Shown here piece by piece: positions 1 to 11,020 of a stretch of 64,000 bases of DNA. Numbering within the stretch: the first letter of the stretch is position 1; each line of letters begins with the position of its first letter. The notes under the pieces are model-generated. The model was given only the letters and a program-made list of their open reading frames with translations. It had not been told where the DNA came from and searched no databases. This DNA is from Artocarpus heterophyllus (lineage: Eukaryota > Streptophyta > Magnoliopsida > Rosales > Moraceae): the NCBI GenBank assembly GCA_025403435.1, contig CM046345.1, forward strand, positions 12,280,235-12,344,234, read 5' to 3'. The translations under genes and the position numbers were made by a program.

Positions 1-851
1 AAGCCCTTAAGATAAAATGTAACAAAGTTTTAATAAGGACAATATGATGAAAGCTATGTTCCTTATGAAATTGTGCATGGTGCACTATTATGAAAATGCA
101 TATGATGATGATGTTCATAAATTTTCTTACTTGTGAGATATGAAATGTACTTACTAAGCTCTAGTTTATTTTAGTTTTTCATCATGTTGCAGATAAAGGT
201 AAGAAGATCATGGATTAAATGGAGGGCAAGGATAGGCGTGTGAACCAAGAATGATAAATTGTAAACGGAAGAACGCCAAGGAAGAAATTTTATTTCTTTT
301 TTTGATATAAACTATATTTGATAATTTTTTAGTATGTTTACTTGATGCATTTTTAAGATTTGAACCATGACAGTTTAACTTTATAGTTCTATCATTTTTC
401 TTCCACATTTGAAATATTGAGACTTGATTTAAATAAAATTTTTTTTAGCAGTTTGGCCTGCCAATCATTCATGGTCGGTTTGCCGATGCATAGTTCAGCC
501 TACCGATTGCATTGCACCAGCCTGCTAAACTTAGAAATCTTTAAACCTTATTTTACTAAGCCTCAGACGGCCTGTCGATGGTTGATCATCAGTCTGCCAA
601 TCTAGTTCGGCCTGGCAAACTGTGAATGTAGATTTTCAAAGATGTTTTAAAAGTTTGTTCAACTTACATTGGTATTGATAAACTATTTAAAGAATGTTTA
701 TAATTAAGTAATTTATGAAATATTGTTAAAAAAAATGTATGCATGGATCTTGGGGTATGTTTTTCCAAAAATTATGTTTTCATAGTTTATGTTAAATAAA
801 GGTAACAATAATGAATGTAACGATATCTGTGATATCTGCAGGGGCATTACA
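1..851 (+). repeat. 5' LTR of element A (right-hand portion only)
   Basis: Bases 3 onward align with 8076 onward of the 3' LTR and continue to the end at 851 (CATTACA here, CGTTACA in the 3' copy). The first roughly 2.3 kb of this LTR lie before the window. Differences include many substitutions and a short indel near 610, where the 3' copy has extra bases. A cluster of degenerate TTCGGCCTGCCG-type repeats lies at 447-620. Confidence 0.92.
447..620 (+). repeat. Degenerate TTCGGCCTGCCGA repeat cluster in the 5' LTR of A
   Basis: About seven imperfect copies of a near-palindromic 12-14 bp unit, for example TTTGGCCTGCCAA near 450, TTTGCCGA near 480, TTCAGCCTACCGA near 495 and TTCGGCCTGGCAAA near 605. 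The corresponding cluster in the 3' LTR is at 8517-8712. Many copies here are damaged by C-to-T or G-to-A changes at their CG dinucleotides. Confidence 0.8.
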
Positions 852-856
852 GGCTT

Positions 857-868
857 TGGTATCAGAGC
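857..868 (+). other. Primer binding site of element A (tRNA-iMet)
   Basis: TGGTATCAGAGC lies five bases after the LTR end at 851. It is complementary to the 3' end of plant initiator methionine tRNA, the usual primer for minus-strand synthesis in plant LTR elements. It confirms the LTR boundary and the plus orientation. Confidence 0.93.
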
Positions 869-1062
869 GGATTTTTGTTTTCAATTCATATCGTCACACA
901 TCAGTCCAAGTCCTCCTAGTAAGTACGTTTAATAGTTATATGTTGAGATGCAAGTTTGATGACAAATATAAGATTTAGTTGCCTAATGATTAATGCCCTA
1001 GTAGTGAAAACCTGTCTCATAAATTAAAAGATTATTCTTAAGCTCCTAACGCTTTTAGGAAA

Positions 1063-2230
1063 TTGACAATAGATGGCCACAAAAGAATGCAAACCCATAC
1101 CCAAACCAACGAAAGGTTGATGACCATGATCGCTGACCTGCAAAGGCAACTCGAGGAACAGAGAAGGGAAATTGCAGAGCTGAAGGCCAATGGTCATGAC
1201 GACGAACGACGAGGCAATGACGTGCTGCCTCCTCCTCCTCCTCAGCCACAAGTAAACGAAGTCCTGGCTCTTGCTTCTGAACCCAGACCAGCCTATCAGG
1301 AACCCGTACTAGTTAGGTGGAAGAGGGTTAAGCCAGCAGACTTTGAACGTTCTAAGGATCCACTAGTTATCGAAGGATGGCTAAAAATAATTGAAGCTAC
1401 TCTGAGACTCATGGGCTTCACGGATAATGAGAAGGTTCTCTGTGCTTTATACTGTCTTACTATGGAGGCTAGGATTTGGTGGGACGGTATAGAATAGAGC
1501 AGAAATGTTGACGAAATGACATGGGCTGACTTCGTTCATGAGTTCAACACAAAGTTCTTCTATATGAACATTACTAGGAAGCATTACGATGAGTTTGAGA
1601 ACCTGCGCCAGGGAGACATGTCGGTAATAGATGTGGTGGCAAAATTCGATCAGCTAGCTCGCCTTTGTTCAGGGATGGTTACTGATGAGAATGAAAGGAT
1701 TAGAAGATTGATCAAAGTTCTTAGGCCTGAGATTGCTGTAATAGTTGATGGGACAAGTCCACCCAGAAGCTAAGGGTAGGTTGTTATAAGGGCCCAATGT
1801 GATGAGTTCCACCTGCCAAAGCTAAGAAGAAATCAGCCTCAGTAAGGTCAGCCAGCCAGTAATGCAAACACCCAGAATCGCCCTCCACATAGGAACAACA
1901 ACAACAACAATAGTAACAGCAACAACAACAACAACCAGAATTGGAAGAATAACAAGAGGAAGGGCAATCCTCAGAACCAGCAAAACCAAGGCAACAAGAG
2001 GCACAATGGCAGTTAGCCCAATAACAACAACAGGCAGTATCAGCCATGCACCAAATGTAGAAGGAAACATCCTGGAGAATACCGTATGGGAACAAACCAG
2101 TGTTTTATTTGTGGACGAGAAGATCATTTTGCCAAGAACTACCCCAACCAGACGAATGCTCAACCCAACAGAGAGCTCTGCAAGCCCAACTCCACCAGAT
2201 GCAAGCTTCCTTAGAAGGGCCATTGATTAG
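1063..2230 (+). pseudogene. gag: Broken gag of element A (capsid/nucleocapsid)
   Basis: Codes for the structural Gag that would package the element's RNA. The first part (1063-1497) has a coiled-coil-like, Q/E-rich N-terminus. The retrotransposon gag domain follows (about 1300-1770), recognisable by PADFERSKDP, an EGWLK segment and WWDGIE. After in-frame stops at 1495-1497 and 1771-1773 the same frame continues through an Asn-rich linker (1861-2000) to a zinc knuckle at about 2100-2145. There CFICGREDHFAKNY has Tyr where the CX2CX4HX4C motif needs its last Cys. The stop at 1495 is TAG, one C-to-T step from CAG. The frame shifts before the protease (from about 2230). Not functional. Confidence 0.88.
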
Positions 2231-2291
2231 TCAGGAAAGACTTGAAGCCCCACCTACAAATGGCTGCATCTATGCTATGACAAAGGAATAG

Positions 2292-5200
2292 GTGGTTGTT
2301 GAAGCGTCTAATGTGGTCACATGTCAGATCTCAAGTCTTTGTATTAATGCATATGTCCTTTTTGATATGGGTGCCACACATTCTTTTGTATCATCGTCTT
2401 TTGCTAAGAAGTTAGGGATTCATTTAGAGCTTATGAGACAAGGATTCACTACGACACTACCCTCAGGGGAAGTGATGATATCTACGCACTGTATGCGTAT
2501 TGTTCCTCTATGGATTTCTGAAAGGGAACTTTTCGTCAACCTCATCGTGATCGACATGTAAGATTATGACATGATTCTTGGATTGGATTTTTTGAGCAAG
2601 TACAATGCTTCCATTGAATGTCGAAAACAAAAGGTGATCTTCCATCCAGAAGGTGATCAAAAGTTTGTGTATGTGGGCGAGTCTAGAAAGAAACCAAGTA
2701 TGTTTTGGTCAGCAATGAAAGCAAGAAAATTGCTAGCTAGCGGCTATATGGGCTATCTGGCGAACATTGTAGATAAGAGTCAGGAGGAAAAGACAAGAAT
2801 TAAGGATGTGGTAGCAGTACAAGCATTTCTAGGGGTGTTTCCTAATGACCTGTCAAGCTTACCTCCTGATAGAGAAGTTGAATTCGAGATCGAGCTCGCT
2901 CTTGGCACCGACCCGATCTCAAAGGCACCCTATAGAATGGCCCCAACAAAGTTGAAGGAGCTTCATTCTCAACTAAAAGAACTTCTTGACAAAGGATTCA
3001 TCAGGCCAAGTCACTCACCATGGGGAGTTCTAGTTTTATTTGTCAAGAAGAAGGATGGATCTATGAGACTCTACATCGATTATAGAGAACTGAACAAGGC
3101 AACGATCAAGAACAAGTACCCGTTGCCTTGAATCGATTACTTGTTTGATCAGCTTAAAGGTGCATCTGTGTTCTCAAAGATCGACCTACGGTCGGGATAT
3201 CACCAGTTGAAGATTAAAGAAGGAAACATCCCAAAAACAGCCTTTAGATCGAGGTATGGCCACTATGAATTTGTGGTTATGCCTTTCGGTCTAACGAACA
3301 CACCTGCAGCCTTCATGGACCAGGTGAATCGGGTATTCAAGGATTTCCTCGATAAATTTATCATTGTGTTTATCGACGATATTCTTGTTTATTTGAAGAG
3401 TCAAGAAGAACATGTAGAGCATCTAAGGATTGTGTTGGAGACATTAAGGAGACACCAGCTATTTGTAAAATTCTCCAAGTGTGAGTTTTGGCTCAACAGA
3501 GTGTCTTTCTTAGGGCATGTAATATCAAAGGAAGGGATAATGGTGAACCCTGCTAAGGTACAGGCTGTTCTCAATTGGAAACAACTGACAAATGCAAGTG
3601 AGATAAGGAGTTTCTTAGGCCTAGCCGGATATTACCAGAGATTTGCGGAAGATTTCTCTAAGATAGCAGCACCACTCACGAATCTAACCTGCAAGGAAAA
3701 GAAGTACGAATGGACAGAAGCGTGTGAGAAGAGTTTCCAAGAACTAAAGAAGAGGCTAACGAGAGCTCCAGTTTTGGCCATTCCAGAAGGAAGTGATGGA
3801 TTTGTGATTTACAACGATGCATCTAAGATGGGCCTTGGTGCAGTCCTAATGTAGAATGACAGAGTGATTGCTTACGCATCGAGACAATTAAAGGACTATG
3901 AGAAGAATTATCCTACTCATGACCTCGAGTTAGCGACCATTGTTTTTGCACTAAAGATATGGAGACATTATTTATATGGGGTTCAATGCAAAATCTTCAC
4001 TGATCATCAAAGTTTAAATTATTTCTTCATGTAGAGAGACCTGAACATGAGACAGTGAAAATGGCTAGAGTTGGTGAAGGATTATGACTGTGAAATCCTT
4101 TATCATCCAAGAAAGGCTAATCGAGGGGCTAATGCTTTGAGTAGAAAGACTATCGCCACGCTGATGTCAATGCAAGCAATGTCTCAACCCTTAAGGAAAG
4201 AAATTCTAGACTTCGGTTTGGAACCTATATCAGGCCAACTATCAACACTCACTCTTGCTCCAATGCTGCAAGATGAGATTCGGAGTAAGTAAGATGAAGA
4301 TATAAGCCTCGCAAGGATTAAGTAGGAGATGAAAGAAGGAAAATGTAAAGAGTTTCGTATTGCGGATGACGGAACTCTATACCTCAAGGACCACTTATGT
4401 GTTCCCAACGTTGATGGCCTAAGGGAAAGAATCTTAGCAGAAATTCATGATACTCCTTATTCAATTCATCCAAGTGCAACAAAGATGTACAACAATCTAA
4501 GGGATAACTTCTGGTGGTTTGGAATGAAACGTGATGTTGCCATGTATGTAAAGAAATGTTTGACATGTCAGCAAGTTAAAGCTGAACACCAAAGACCTGG
4601 TGGTGATCTACAGTCAATCCAGATACCAAAATGAAAATGGGAGGATATTGCAATGGATTTAATTACTGGTTTGCCCAAGACTATGAATGGATATGACACT
4701 ATTTGGGTTGTTATGGATCAACTGACAAAGACATCATATTTTATTCCTATCAAGATCACTTACTCTATGGAACGGTTAGAGGAACTCTATGTCAAGGAGA
4801 TTGTACGACTTCATAGAATTCCTAAGTCTATCATCTCAGATTCACATCCAAGTTCTGGAAAAGTGTATAGACTGCGATGGGGACCAAGCTACATTTTAGT
4901 ATAGCTTTTCATCCTCAGACAGACGGCCAAATAGAAAGGATGAACTTGATCTTGGAGGATATGCTTCAGGCTTGTACTCTCAACTTCAAGACCAGTTGGT
5001 GTAAAATGTTGCCATCGGCAGAGTTTGCGTACAACAACAGCTATCAGGCAACGATTGGGATGGCATCTTGTGAGGCCCTGTATGGGCGAAAATATAGGTC
5101 GCCTATATGTTGGCATGAAGCTGGTGAAAAGAAGTTAATGGAAAGCATTGATGATGAAAAGACCGATTTTGTTAGTGAAACTTTTGAGATGATAAAGTTG

Positions 5201-5690
5201 ATAAGAAGAATGATAAAGACCACTCAAAGCAGTCAAAAGAGTTATGCTGATAAGAGAAGAAGACCCTTGCAATTCGCTGTAGGCGAATCAACATTCTTGA
5301 AAGTTGCACTAATGAAAGGAGTAATGAGGTTCGGGAAGAAAGGCAAGTTGAGCCAAAGATTTATCAGACCCTATGAAATCGTGGAGCGGATAGGCAAGGT
5401 AGCTTATCAGCTGAGACTGTCGTTAGAAATGTCAGCAATGCACGATATGTTTTATGTTTCAATGCTCAAGAAATATGTCCCAGATCCTACGCGCGTATGT
5501 GATTGAACCACAAGTGATTAAGATTCGAGATGACTTAAGTTATGAAGAAAAGCCAGTGGAGATTTTAGATCGGAAAACCAAGACCTTGAGGAGTAAAGAA
5601 ATTCCATTGGTCAAGGTCTTATGGCGAAATCACCAAGTGGAAGAAGCCACATGGGAATGCGAAGATGACATGAGATCTAAATATCCATAA
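2292..5690 (+). pseudogene. pol: Broken pol of element A: protease, RT, RNase H, integrase, chromodomain-like tail
   Basis: The protease is at 2292-2561, with DMGATHSF where the active site should be DTG. RT runs from about 2880 to 3700: [10 protein letters not shown], a stop at about 3129 after KYPLP, then FIDDIL with the two catalytic aspartates intact at about 3370-3385. RNase H is at about 3800-4140 with three stops. Integrase follows: zinc-binding HX-CLTC-type residues at about 4470-4570, then the core starting AMDLITGLP after a stop at 4632. A short deletion near 4840 removes the residues around the second catalytic Asp and moves the frame to that of 4877-5506. A further shift at about 5480 leads into a chromodomain-like end (LWRNHQVEEATWECEDDM, to 5690). 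Almost every stop is a single transition away from a Gln, Arg or Trp codon. Confidence 0.92.
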
Positions 5691-5721
5691 CTATTTTGAG
5701 TTTTGAGGATGAAACCCTTAT

Positions 5722-5735
5722 AAGGTGGGGAGAAT
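5722..5735 (+). other. Polypurine tract of element A
   Basis: A purine-rich run (AAGGTGGGGAGAAT) sits immediately 5' of the TGTAAC that opens the 3' LTR. This is the normal plus-strand primer position and fixes the LTR start at 5736. Confidence 0.88.
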
Positions 5736-5970
5736 TGTAACACTTGCCGATTTTCATGTAACGGATTATGTCAAATTAGTAACAACGTTAAGTAATTTCC
5801 TCATTGATTTATGATATAATGTTACTAACTATTTTATTCTAAGTGTTATGACAGGTGACGGTCACGTAGAATTAATGTGCTCAAAGTGTTCATGTTATTT
5901 ATGTTGCATCTTTAATTATAATTTTTGTAATAAATTAATGTTTTGGTAAACTTTAGTGTATAAGGCATCT

Positions 5971-6120
5971 CGGCAGGCCGAACCTTCAAGTTTGGCAGGC
6001 CAAATTGTCCTTAATTGAACGGCAGGCCGATGGAACATTATCAGCAGGCCGGACCTCAAATCTTCGGCAGGCCGACTTGAGCAATCGGCAAGCCGAAGAC
6101 AACTGACGAGCAATCGGCAG
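5971..6120 (+). repeat. CGGCAGGCCGAA cluster 1 in the LTR of A
   Basis: Seven copies, best at 5971-5982, 5991-6004, 6020-6030, 6041-6053, 6063-6075, 6084-6097 and 6113-6120. The unit is two 6-bp inverted arms (TTCGGC, GCCGAA) around AG or CT. Spacing is irregular, about 20-30 bp. Orientation, judged by the AG centre, is opposite to the cluster at 8517-8712. Confidence 0.88.
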
Positions 6121-7921
6121 AAATCATCCAAAATTTTTCACAATGATAACTATGATGCTTGGATAATTTATTTTGATTGAATGGCATATTTTTGGATTAA
6201 TTCCTTATTTTAGAAAATAGAATAATTGACTTTGGATGATTGATGGGGATTTTCCTATTTTGAAATCTAGAAATATGGTAACTAGAACCATTCTTGTAAA
6301 CTTTGATTTTTCCCTCAATTATCTCCATCTCCTCACGAGAATTGCCTTAATTTGAGTCAGGAAAATCCTGACATATTAGAGAACATTGACCCTATCCGCA
6401 CTATTCTCATTCACGTTAATCTCTTTTACATGCTCTTTCTCTCTCTCACGTTTTCTCTCTCACCCTCTCTCTTCTTCACGTTTTTCACCTTCTTCTCTCC
6501 CTCAATTCTCCTGCATATGTTTGAAATAAATATTGACATTTTGTTGGGGTTAATTCAAGGAGGTTTGAGAAGAAATTTTGTTTAAGGTAAGAACTCATTT
6601 TTTTTCAGAATTTCTGAAATGTATATCTCTTCTTAATCTGACTACCATATCTTTGTCTAGGAATTTCTGTTGGTTGTGAAATTTGAACATGTTATTCATG
6701 TATGTGTTATGTGATGCTCCTCCAAATATCAAGTTAATTGGATTTTTGTATGATAAGTTATGAATTTTCTTCTCTCTGTCACTCATAGTAAATTATTGCT
6801 GTTTGGTTGTGTTGCACAAATATATGGGTTTTGATCATAATGCAAATGAGTGTTATTTTGCACGAAATTTGGCAAATAAGATTATGTATATGTTAAATTA
6901 TGGACTGGAAAGTTTGGTGATGATTTGATGAAAATTCTAAGTGTTATTTAATTTTCATTAAGACTAGGTTTTGAAACTGCTCTATCAGTGAAATTGTTGG
7001 ACCTTTTGTTGTGTGATGTTTTTGTATGATTAAATGATTTTATTGGTGATGAGAAATTTTTTTGGTACTGTAATGAATGTTAATAAGTTGTTATGTAAAT
7101 CTTAGGGGTCATAGTAATTTTATTTTATTTATTGGAATATTAAAATTTGGTGTAACTCACTGCCTTATATGTTGAAAGTTATTTTTTTTATTCTTGACTT
7201 CCAATGCATATTTTGGGCTGTTTTGAATTTATTTAAAGGTGATTTTTGGATATGTTGAAGTTCTTAGTGTCTTTTGCATGCAAGATTTTTTATGGAATTA
7301 TTTTGGGATGTAAATAATTTATTAGGTGAATGTTAGTAGGGACTGCTCACTGTGTTATTATTGCTGGCAGATTTTGTGTTGAATGTTGCATGACTTGTTT
7401 TGGTTATCAAATGAAATTTTATGACTAATGAAAAAAATGATGGTGATAGCTTTATATGTTAACTTTGTCCCTGCCAAGTTTGGCACTTGAATTGCATATG
7501 AATTATGAGTTATTGAGTTTTGATTACATAAAGGTCAGGTAGAAAATTGTGTTATGTATTTCTAGAATTAGAGTTGTAGATGTATTATGGAAATGGAGGA
7601 TCTTATATGATGATAGATAATTCTTTGAGATAAATGTTAATTGTTATATTTTTTTTAAATGAATATATGACATGAACACACTAAGGAGCGAGCACATCAA
7701 GACTGCGGCGACGTCACCTACGAGTAAGGTTAAGTAAGCTACACAAGTAAGTACATTCTCAACTATAACATAATAAAATTTACAAAAGTTGAAAATCAAT
7801 GTTTACGATGGTTTTATGAGAAATTCTCATGATGATAATGCATGATGTATTAATATGAAATTTTCAATGTAAAGAAGTTTATGCATGTTTTGATGATGAT
7901 GATTTCTAAAGCATAAAAGTG

Positions 7922-7947
7922 TATATATATATATATATATATATATA
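7922..7947. repeat. (TA)n microsatellite
   Basis: About 13 uninterrupted TA units inside the 3' LTR of element A. Confidence 0.95.
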
Positions 7948-8516
7948 AGTATCACTTAAATAAGTGTTGCACACCCATGTTTATGTTATGTTATGATATC
8001 ATGTTTGGTTTAGGATTAACTACCCTTCTCCTCTCATGACGGCGCGCCTACAATGATGATTATGATACAACACTTGCCCTTAAGATAAAATGTAACAAAG
8101 TTTTAATACAGACAATATGATGAAAGATATGTTCCTTATGAAATTGTGCATGGTGCACTATTATGAAAATGCCTATGATGATGATGTTCATAAATTTTCT
8201 TACTTGTGAGATATGAAATGTACTTACTAAGCTCTAGCTTATTTTAGTTTTTCATCATGTTGCAGATACAGGTAAGAAGATCATGATTAGGTGGAGGGCA
8301 AGGATAGGCGTGTGAACCAAGAATGATGAATTGTAAATGGAAGAACGCCAAGAAAGAAATTTTATTTCTTTTTTTGATATAAACTATATTTGATAAGTTT
8401 TGAGTATGCTTACTTGATGAATTTTTAAGATTTGAACCAGGACACTTTAACTTTATTGTTCTATCATTTGTCTTCTGCATTTGAAATATTGAGACTTGAT
8501 TTAAATAAAATTCTTT

Positions 8517-8712
8517 TTAGCAGTTCGGCCTGCCGATCATTCCTGGTTGATTTGTCGATGCATAGTTTGGCCTGCCGATTGCATTGCACCGGCCTGCCAA
8601 ACTTATAAATTTTTAAACCTCATTTTACAAAGTCTCGGACGGCCTACCGATGGTTGATCATTGGTCTACCGATCTAGTTCTGCCTGCTAAAGTCTCAAGT
8701 TCGGCCTTCGGA
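8517..8712 (+). repeat. TTCGGCCTGCCGA cluster 2 in the LTR of A
   Basis: About eight copies or half-copies, for example TTCGGCCTGCCGA near 8524, TTTGGCCTGCCGA near 8567, CCGGCCTGCCAAA near 8590 and TTCTGCCTGCTAAA near 8680. It matches the 5' LTR cluster at 447-620 and is less decayed. Confidence 0.85.
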
Positions 8713-9026
8713 ACCGTGAATGTAGATTTTCAAAGATGTTTTAAAAGTTTGTTCAACTTACATTGGTATTGATAAACTATTTAAAGAATGTTTATAATTA
8801 AGTAATTTATGAAATATTGTTAAAAAAAATGTATGTACGGATCCTGGGGTATGTTTTTCCAAAAATTATGTTTTTATAGTTTATCTTAAATAACGGTAAC
8901 AAGAATGAATGTAACGATATTTGTGATGTCCATAGGGGGCGTTACATACTGGGCCTTTCAAATCTCACCTTTGTGCCTTTGGCAATCGAGATTACCCATT
9001 AGGGAGTGACTCATTGAGTTACTTCA

Positions 9027-10960
9027 AGTTTGCTCTAAGGTTTCAAATGATATATTTATTTTTGTTTTGATGATGACAAACAATTTATTGCTTAATTACT
9101 ATTGATTTATCTTCAGTGTTTAGAGCTATTTTGTGAAGAAATAACTTATATTAACTCAAGATAATTGGAAGAATTCTCTACCAAGACTCGGAAGCAATTA
9201 AATACGAAGACCGATCAATTACCAAGAGCTTGAAGATTGAAGATAAAGCATCAACAAGCATAAAGAATAGGTTTTATTTTATTTCTAACCTTGTACAATG
9301 TAGAACATGCATGAGAAGTTTATCAAGTTCATTTGGCTTAAAGTTGGTTTTATTTTTTATTTTAAAATTGATTTCAAAGGTTTTAATTTTTTATATTAAT
9401 AGTTTTAAAATTAAGTTAAAAAATATTTGAAGTCTTGAAATTATGTTTTAAATTGTTTCTAGATGATTCTATTTGTTTTCAAGACTTAGAATTGATTTAG
9501 AAATAGTTTTAAAATGTTTTAATTTGTTTTAAACTTAAAGTGTTTTTAAAACCTAAATTGGCACCCTAAACTAACAGTAGAAGCGTGGTCGACTGTGCCA
9601 TATGTATGGCGGCTGATTGAACTAGCCAGGGTTGACCGTACCTAGTGTATTAAGGTCAACTATAATATCTAACGGCTATATTTCTAGCTGTTAGAAATTT
9701 GCCTCAATCATTCATAAACAGCTAGTTTTCAGGTTTACTTATAAATAGCCTCATTTATGACCTTACTAAGCACAAAGAACACCTTGAATCATCATTGAAT
9801 CAATTTCTAAGTGTTCTATAAGCCTTTGATCAATATTTGAGCCAAACTTGTTAAATGTTCTTCTTGTGCACTTGATCATCTCCTATTTTTTTCCAAATTA
9901 TATTCTATCCAGTTTTACGAGTTGCTAGTGAGTGCTTAAGGGTTCGCTTGGTAAATGGATTCGAATTAGTGATTTGATTTGAGTTAGTGTGATTTGATTT
10001 AGGATTTGAGTTAGTTATTTAAATTGTTATCTAAATTGGCATTTAGGTGTACATTTAAGTTTTAATCTGAGTATGGAATAAAATTAAAATTTGTGTTTAG
10101 AGAGGTAATAGAAATAGTTTTTGATTTATTAACAAATCTAATAAAATCTTAATGTTAATGGTCCTAAAAAATATGCAACATAGATCTTAATTTATTCCTC
10201 TCTTCATTAGGAACATAATGAAAAAAAGAATTATCTCAATTGGATATCAAATGAAGAAATTATGATTTTTTTCCTCAAATATAAGAGAGAGAATTTAAAT
10301 TTTTACTATAGCAGATATATTCGAGTATCAAAAGTTTTAGGGGGAGTAGAACTCTGAAAACTTGGATTCTTAATATTCAAAGGATCTGGATTTTGGAAAA
10401 AACAAGCACGTAGCTAAAGGATTTTTAATATTAGAATCCAAATTTAAATGTATTGAGTACCAAGAGTACTCAAAACAAACAAACCCTTAGAGTTTCCAAT
10501 CCTTATAAATGGAGTGAAATAGGTTTCTGAAGCCTTAGCAAGTTCGAGGTTGTTTTTGGTTAGTCAATCTCTGTATAAAATTGACAAGTTGTTTTGGTTT
10601 GTCAATTTCCATAGAAAATTGACGGTTGTAATAAGTTGTGATGAGCCTCAGGTAGAGAAAGTCACTGGACTGTACAGGAGTGGTCATACCAAAAGGCGGT
10701 CATGATAGTAGAAGAGGTCGAGTTGAAGCTTTGCTCGATGACAGTGGACGTAAGCATATTGCTGAGCCACTATAAATAGTGTTTGTATTTCTCTATCCTT
10801 AACTCTTTACTTTAACTCATTTATAATTTGTTAAAGTTTATCACAATTGCTATTTGTGTGTTTTACTTATTTGTGTGATTAATATAGAAAATTCCAACAA
10901 CTGTAAAAAAGTTTTTAAAACTCAATTCACCCCCTCTTGGGTAGTTATTCCAGGGCTAAT
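9027..10960 (+). repeat. 5' LTR of element E
   Basis: From about 9041 it matches the 3' LTR from 13453. The opening TG is mutated (AG at 9027). It ends just before the primer binding site at 10964. The length of about 1.93 kb includes the 548-bp MITE. It contains GTCGAC-type motifs at about 9590-9640. Confidence 0.85.
9939..10486. mobile_element. PIF/Harbinger-like (Tourist-type) MITE inside the 5' LTR of E
   Basis: Absent from the corresponding place in the 3' LTR (about 14355), which gives a natural empty site. The termini are inverted repeats: GGGTTCGCTTG at the left and CAAACAAACCC at the right. A TTA lies on each side (9936-9938 and 10487-10489), the target duplication typical of PIF/Harbinger elements. 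It is 548 bp long with no coding capacity. Family assignment rests on the TTA duplication and the TIR style only. Confidence 0.78.
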
Positions 10961-10963
10961 GAT

Positions 10964-10975
10964 TGGTATTAGAGC
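10964..10975 (+). other. Primer binding site of element E (tRNA-iMet, one mismatch)
   Basis: TGGTATTAGAGC follows the 5' LTR and differs by one C-to-T change from the canonical TGGTATCAGAGC. The CACCCCCTCTTGGG just upstream is a common sequence at the ends of plant copia LTRs. Confidence 0.85.
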
Positions 10976-11020
10976 GGGAAGCTTAAACTTATTTTTTAAA
11001 AAGATTTCACAATCCTAAGC

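Larger units (their letters stand above)
1..8946 (+). mobile_element. Element A: Ty3/gypsy LTR retrotransposon (Tekay/Del-like chromovirus), 5' end cut by window
   Basis: Order seen: partial 5' LTR (1-851), tRNA-iMet primer binding site, gag with zinc knuckle, protease, reverse transcriptase, RNase H, integrase, a chromodomain-like tail, polypurine tract, 3' LTR (5736-8946). The order PR-RT-RH-IN defines Ty3/gypsy. The RT wording, the chromo-like C-terminus and the LTR above 3 kb fit the Tekay/Del chromoviruses (clade assignment is inference). The LTR ends are TGTAAC...GTTACA. The 5 bp after the 3' LTR (TACTG, 8947-8951) should be the target-site duplication, but its partner lies outside the window. 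All coding regions carry stops or shifts, so this copy is non-autonomous. By eye the two LTR copies differ often (several differences per 100 bases), so it is not a recent insertion. Confidence 0.93.
5736..8946 (+). repeat. 3' LTR of element A (3211 bp, complete)
   Basis: Bounded by TGTAAC and GTTACA; the last 873 bp match the partial 5' LTR. It contains two clusters of the CGGCAGGCCGAA/TTCGGCCTGCCG motif (5971-6120 and 8517-8712) in opposite orientations, a CT-rich stretch at 6420-6500 resembling a plant 5' leader, and a (TA)n run at 7922-7947. A possible splice donor (AAG|GTAAGA, about 6584) and acceptor (TGTTGCAG, about 8257-8264) are visible. No protein is encoded. Confidence 0.95.

Noticed and set aside
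1784..2223. Antisense open frames opposite gag (Cys/Val-rich)
   Set aside because: They are shadows of the Asn-rich, AAC-repeat coding strand of element A; no family resemblance.
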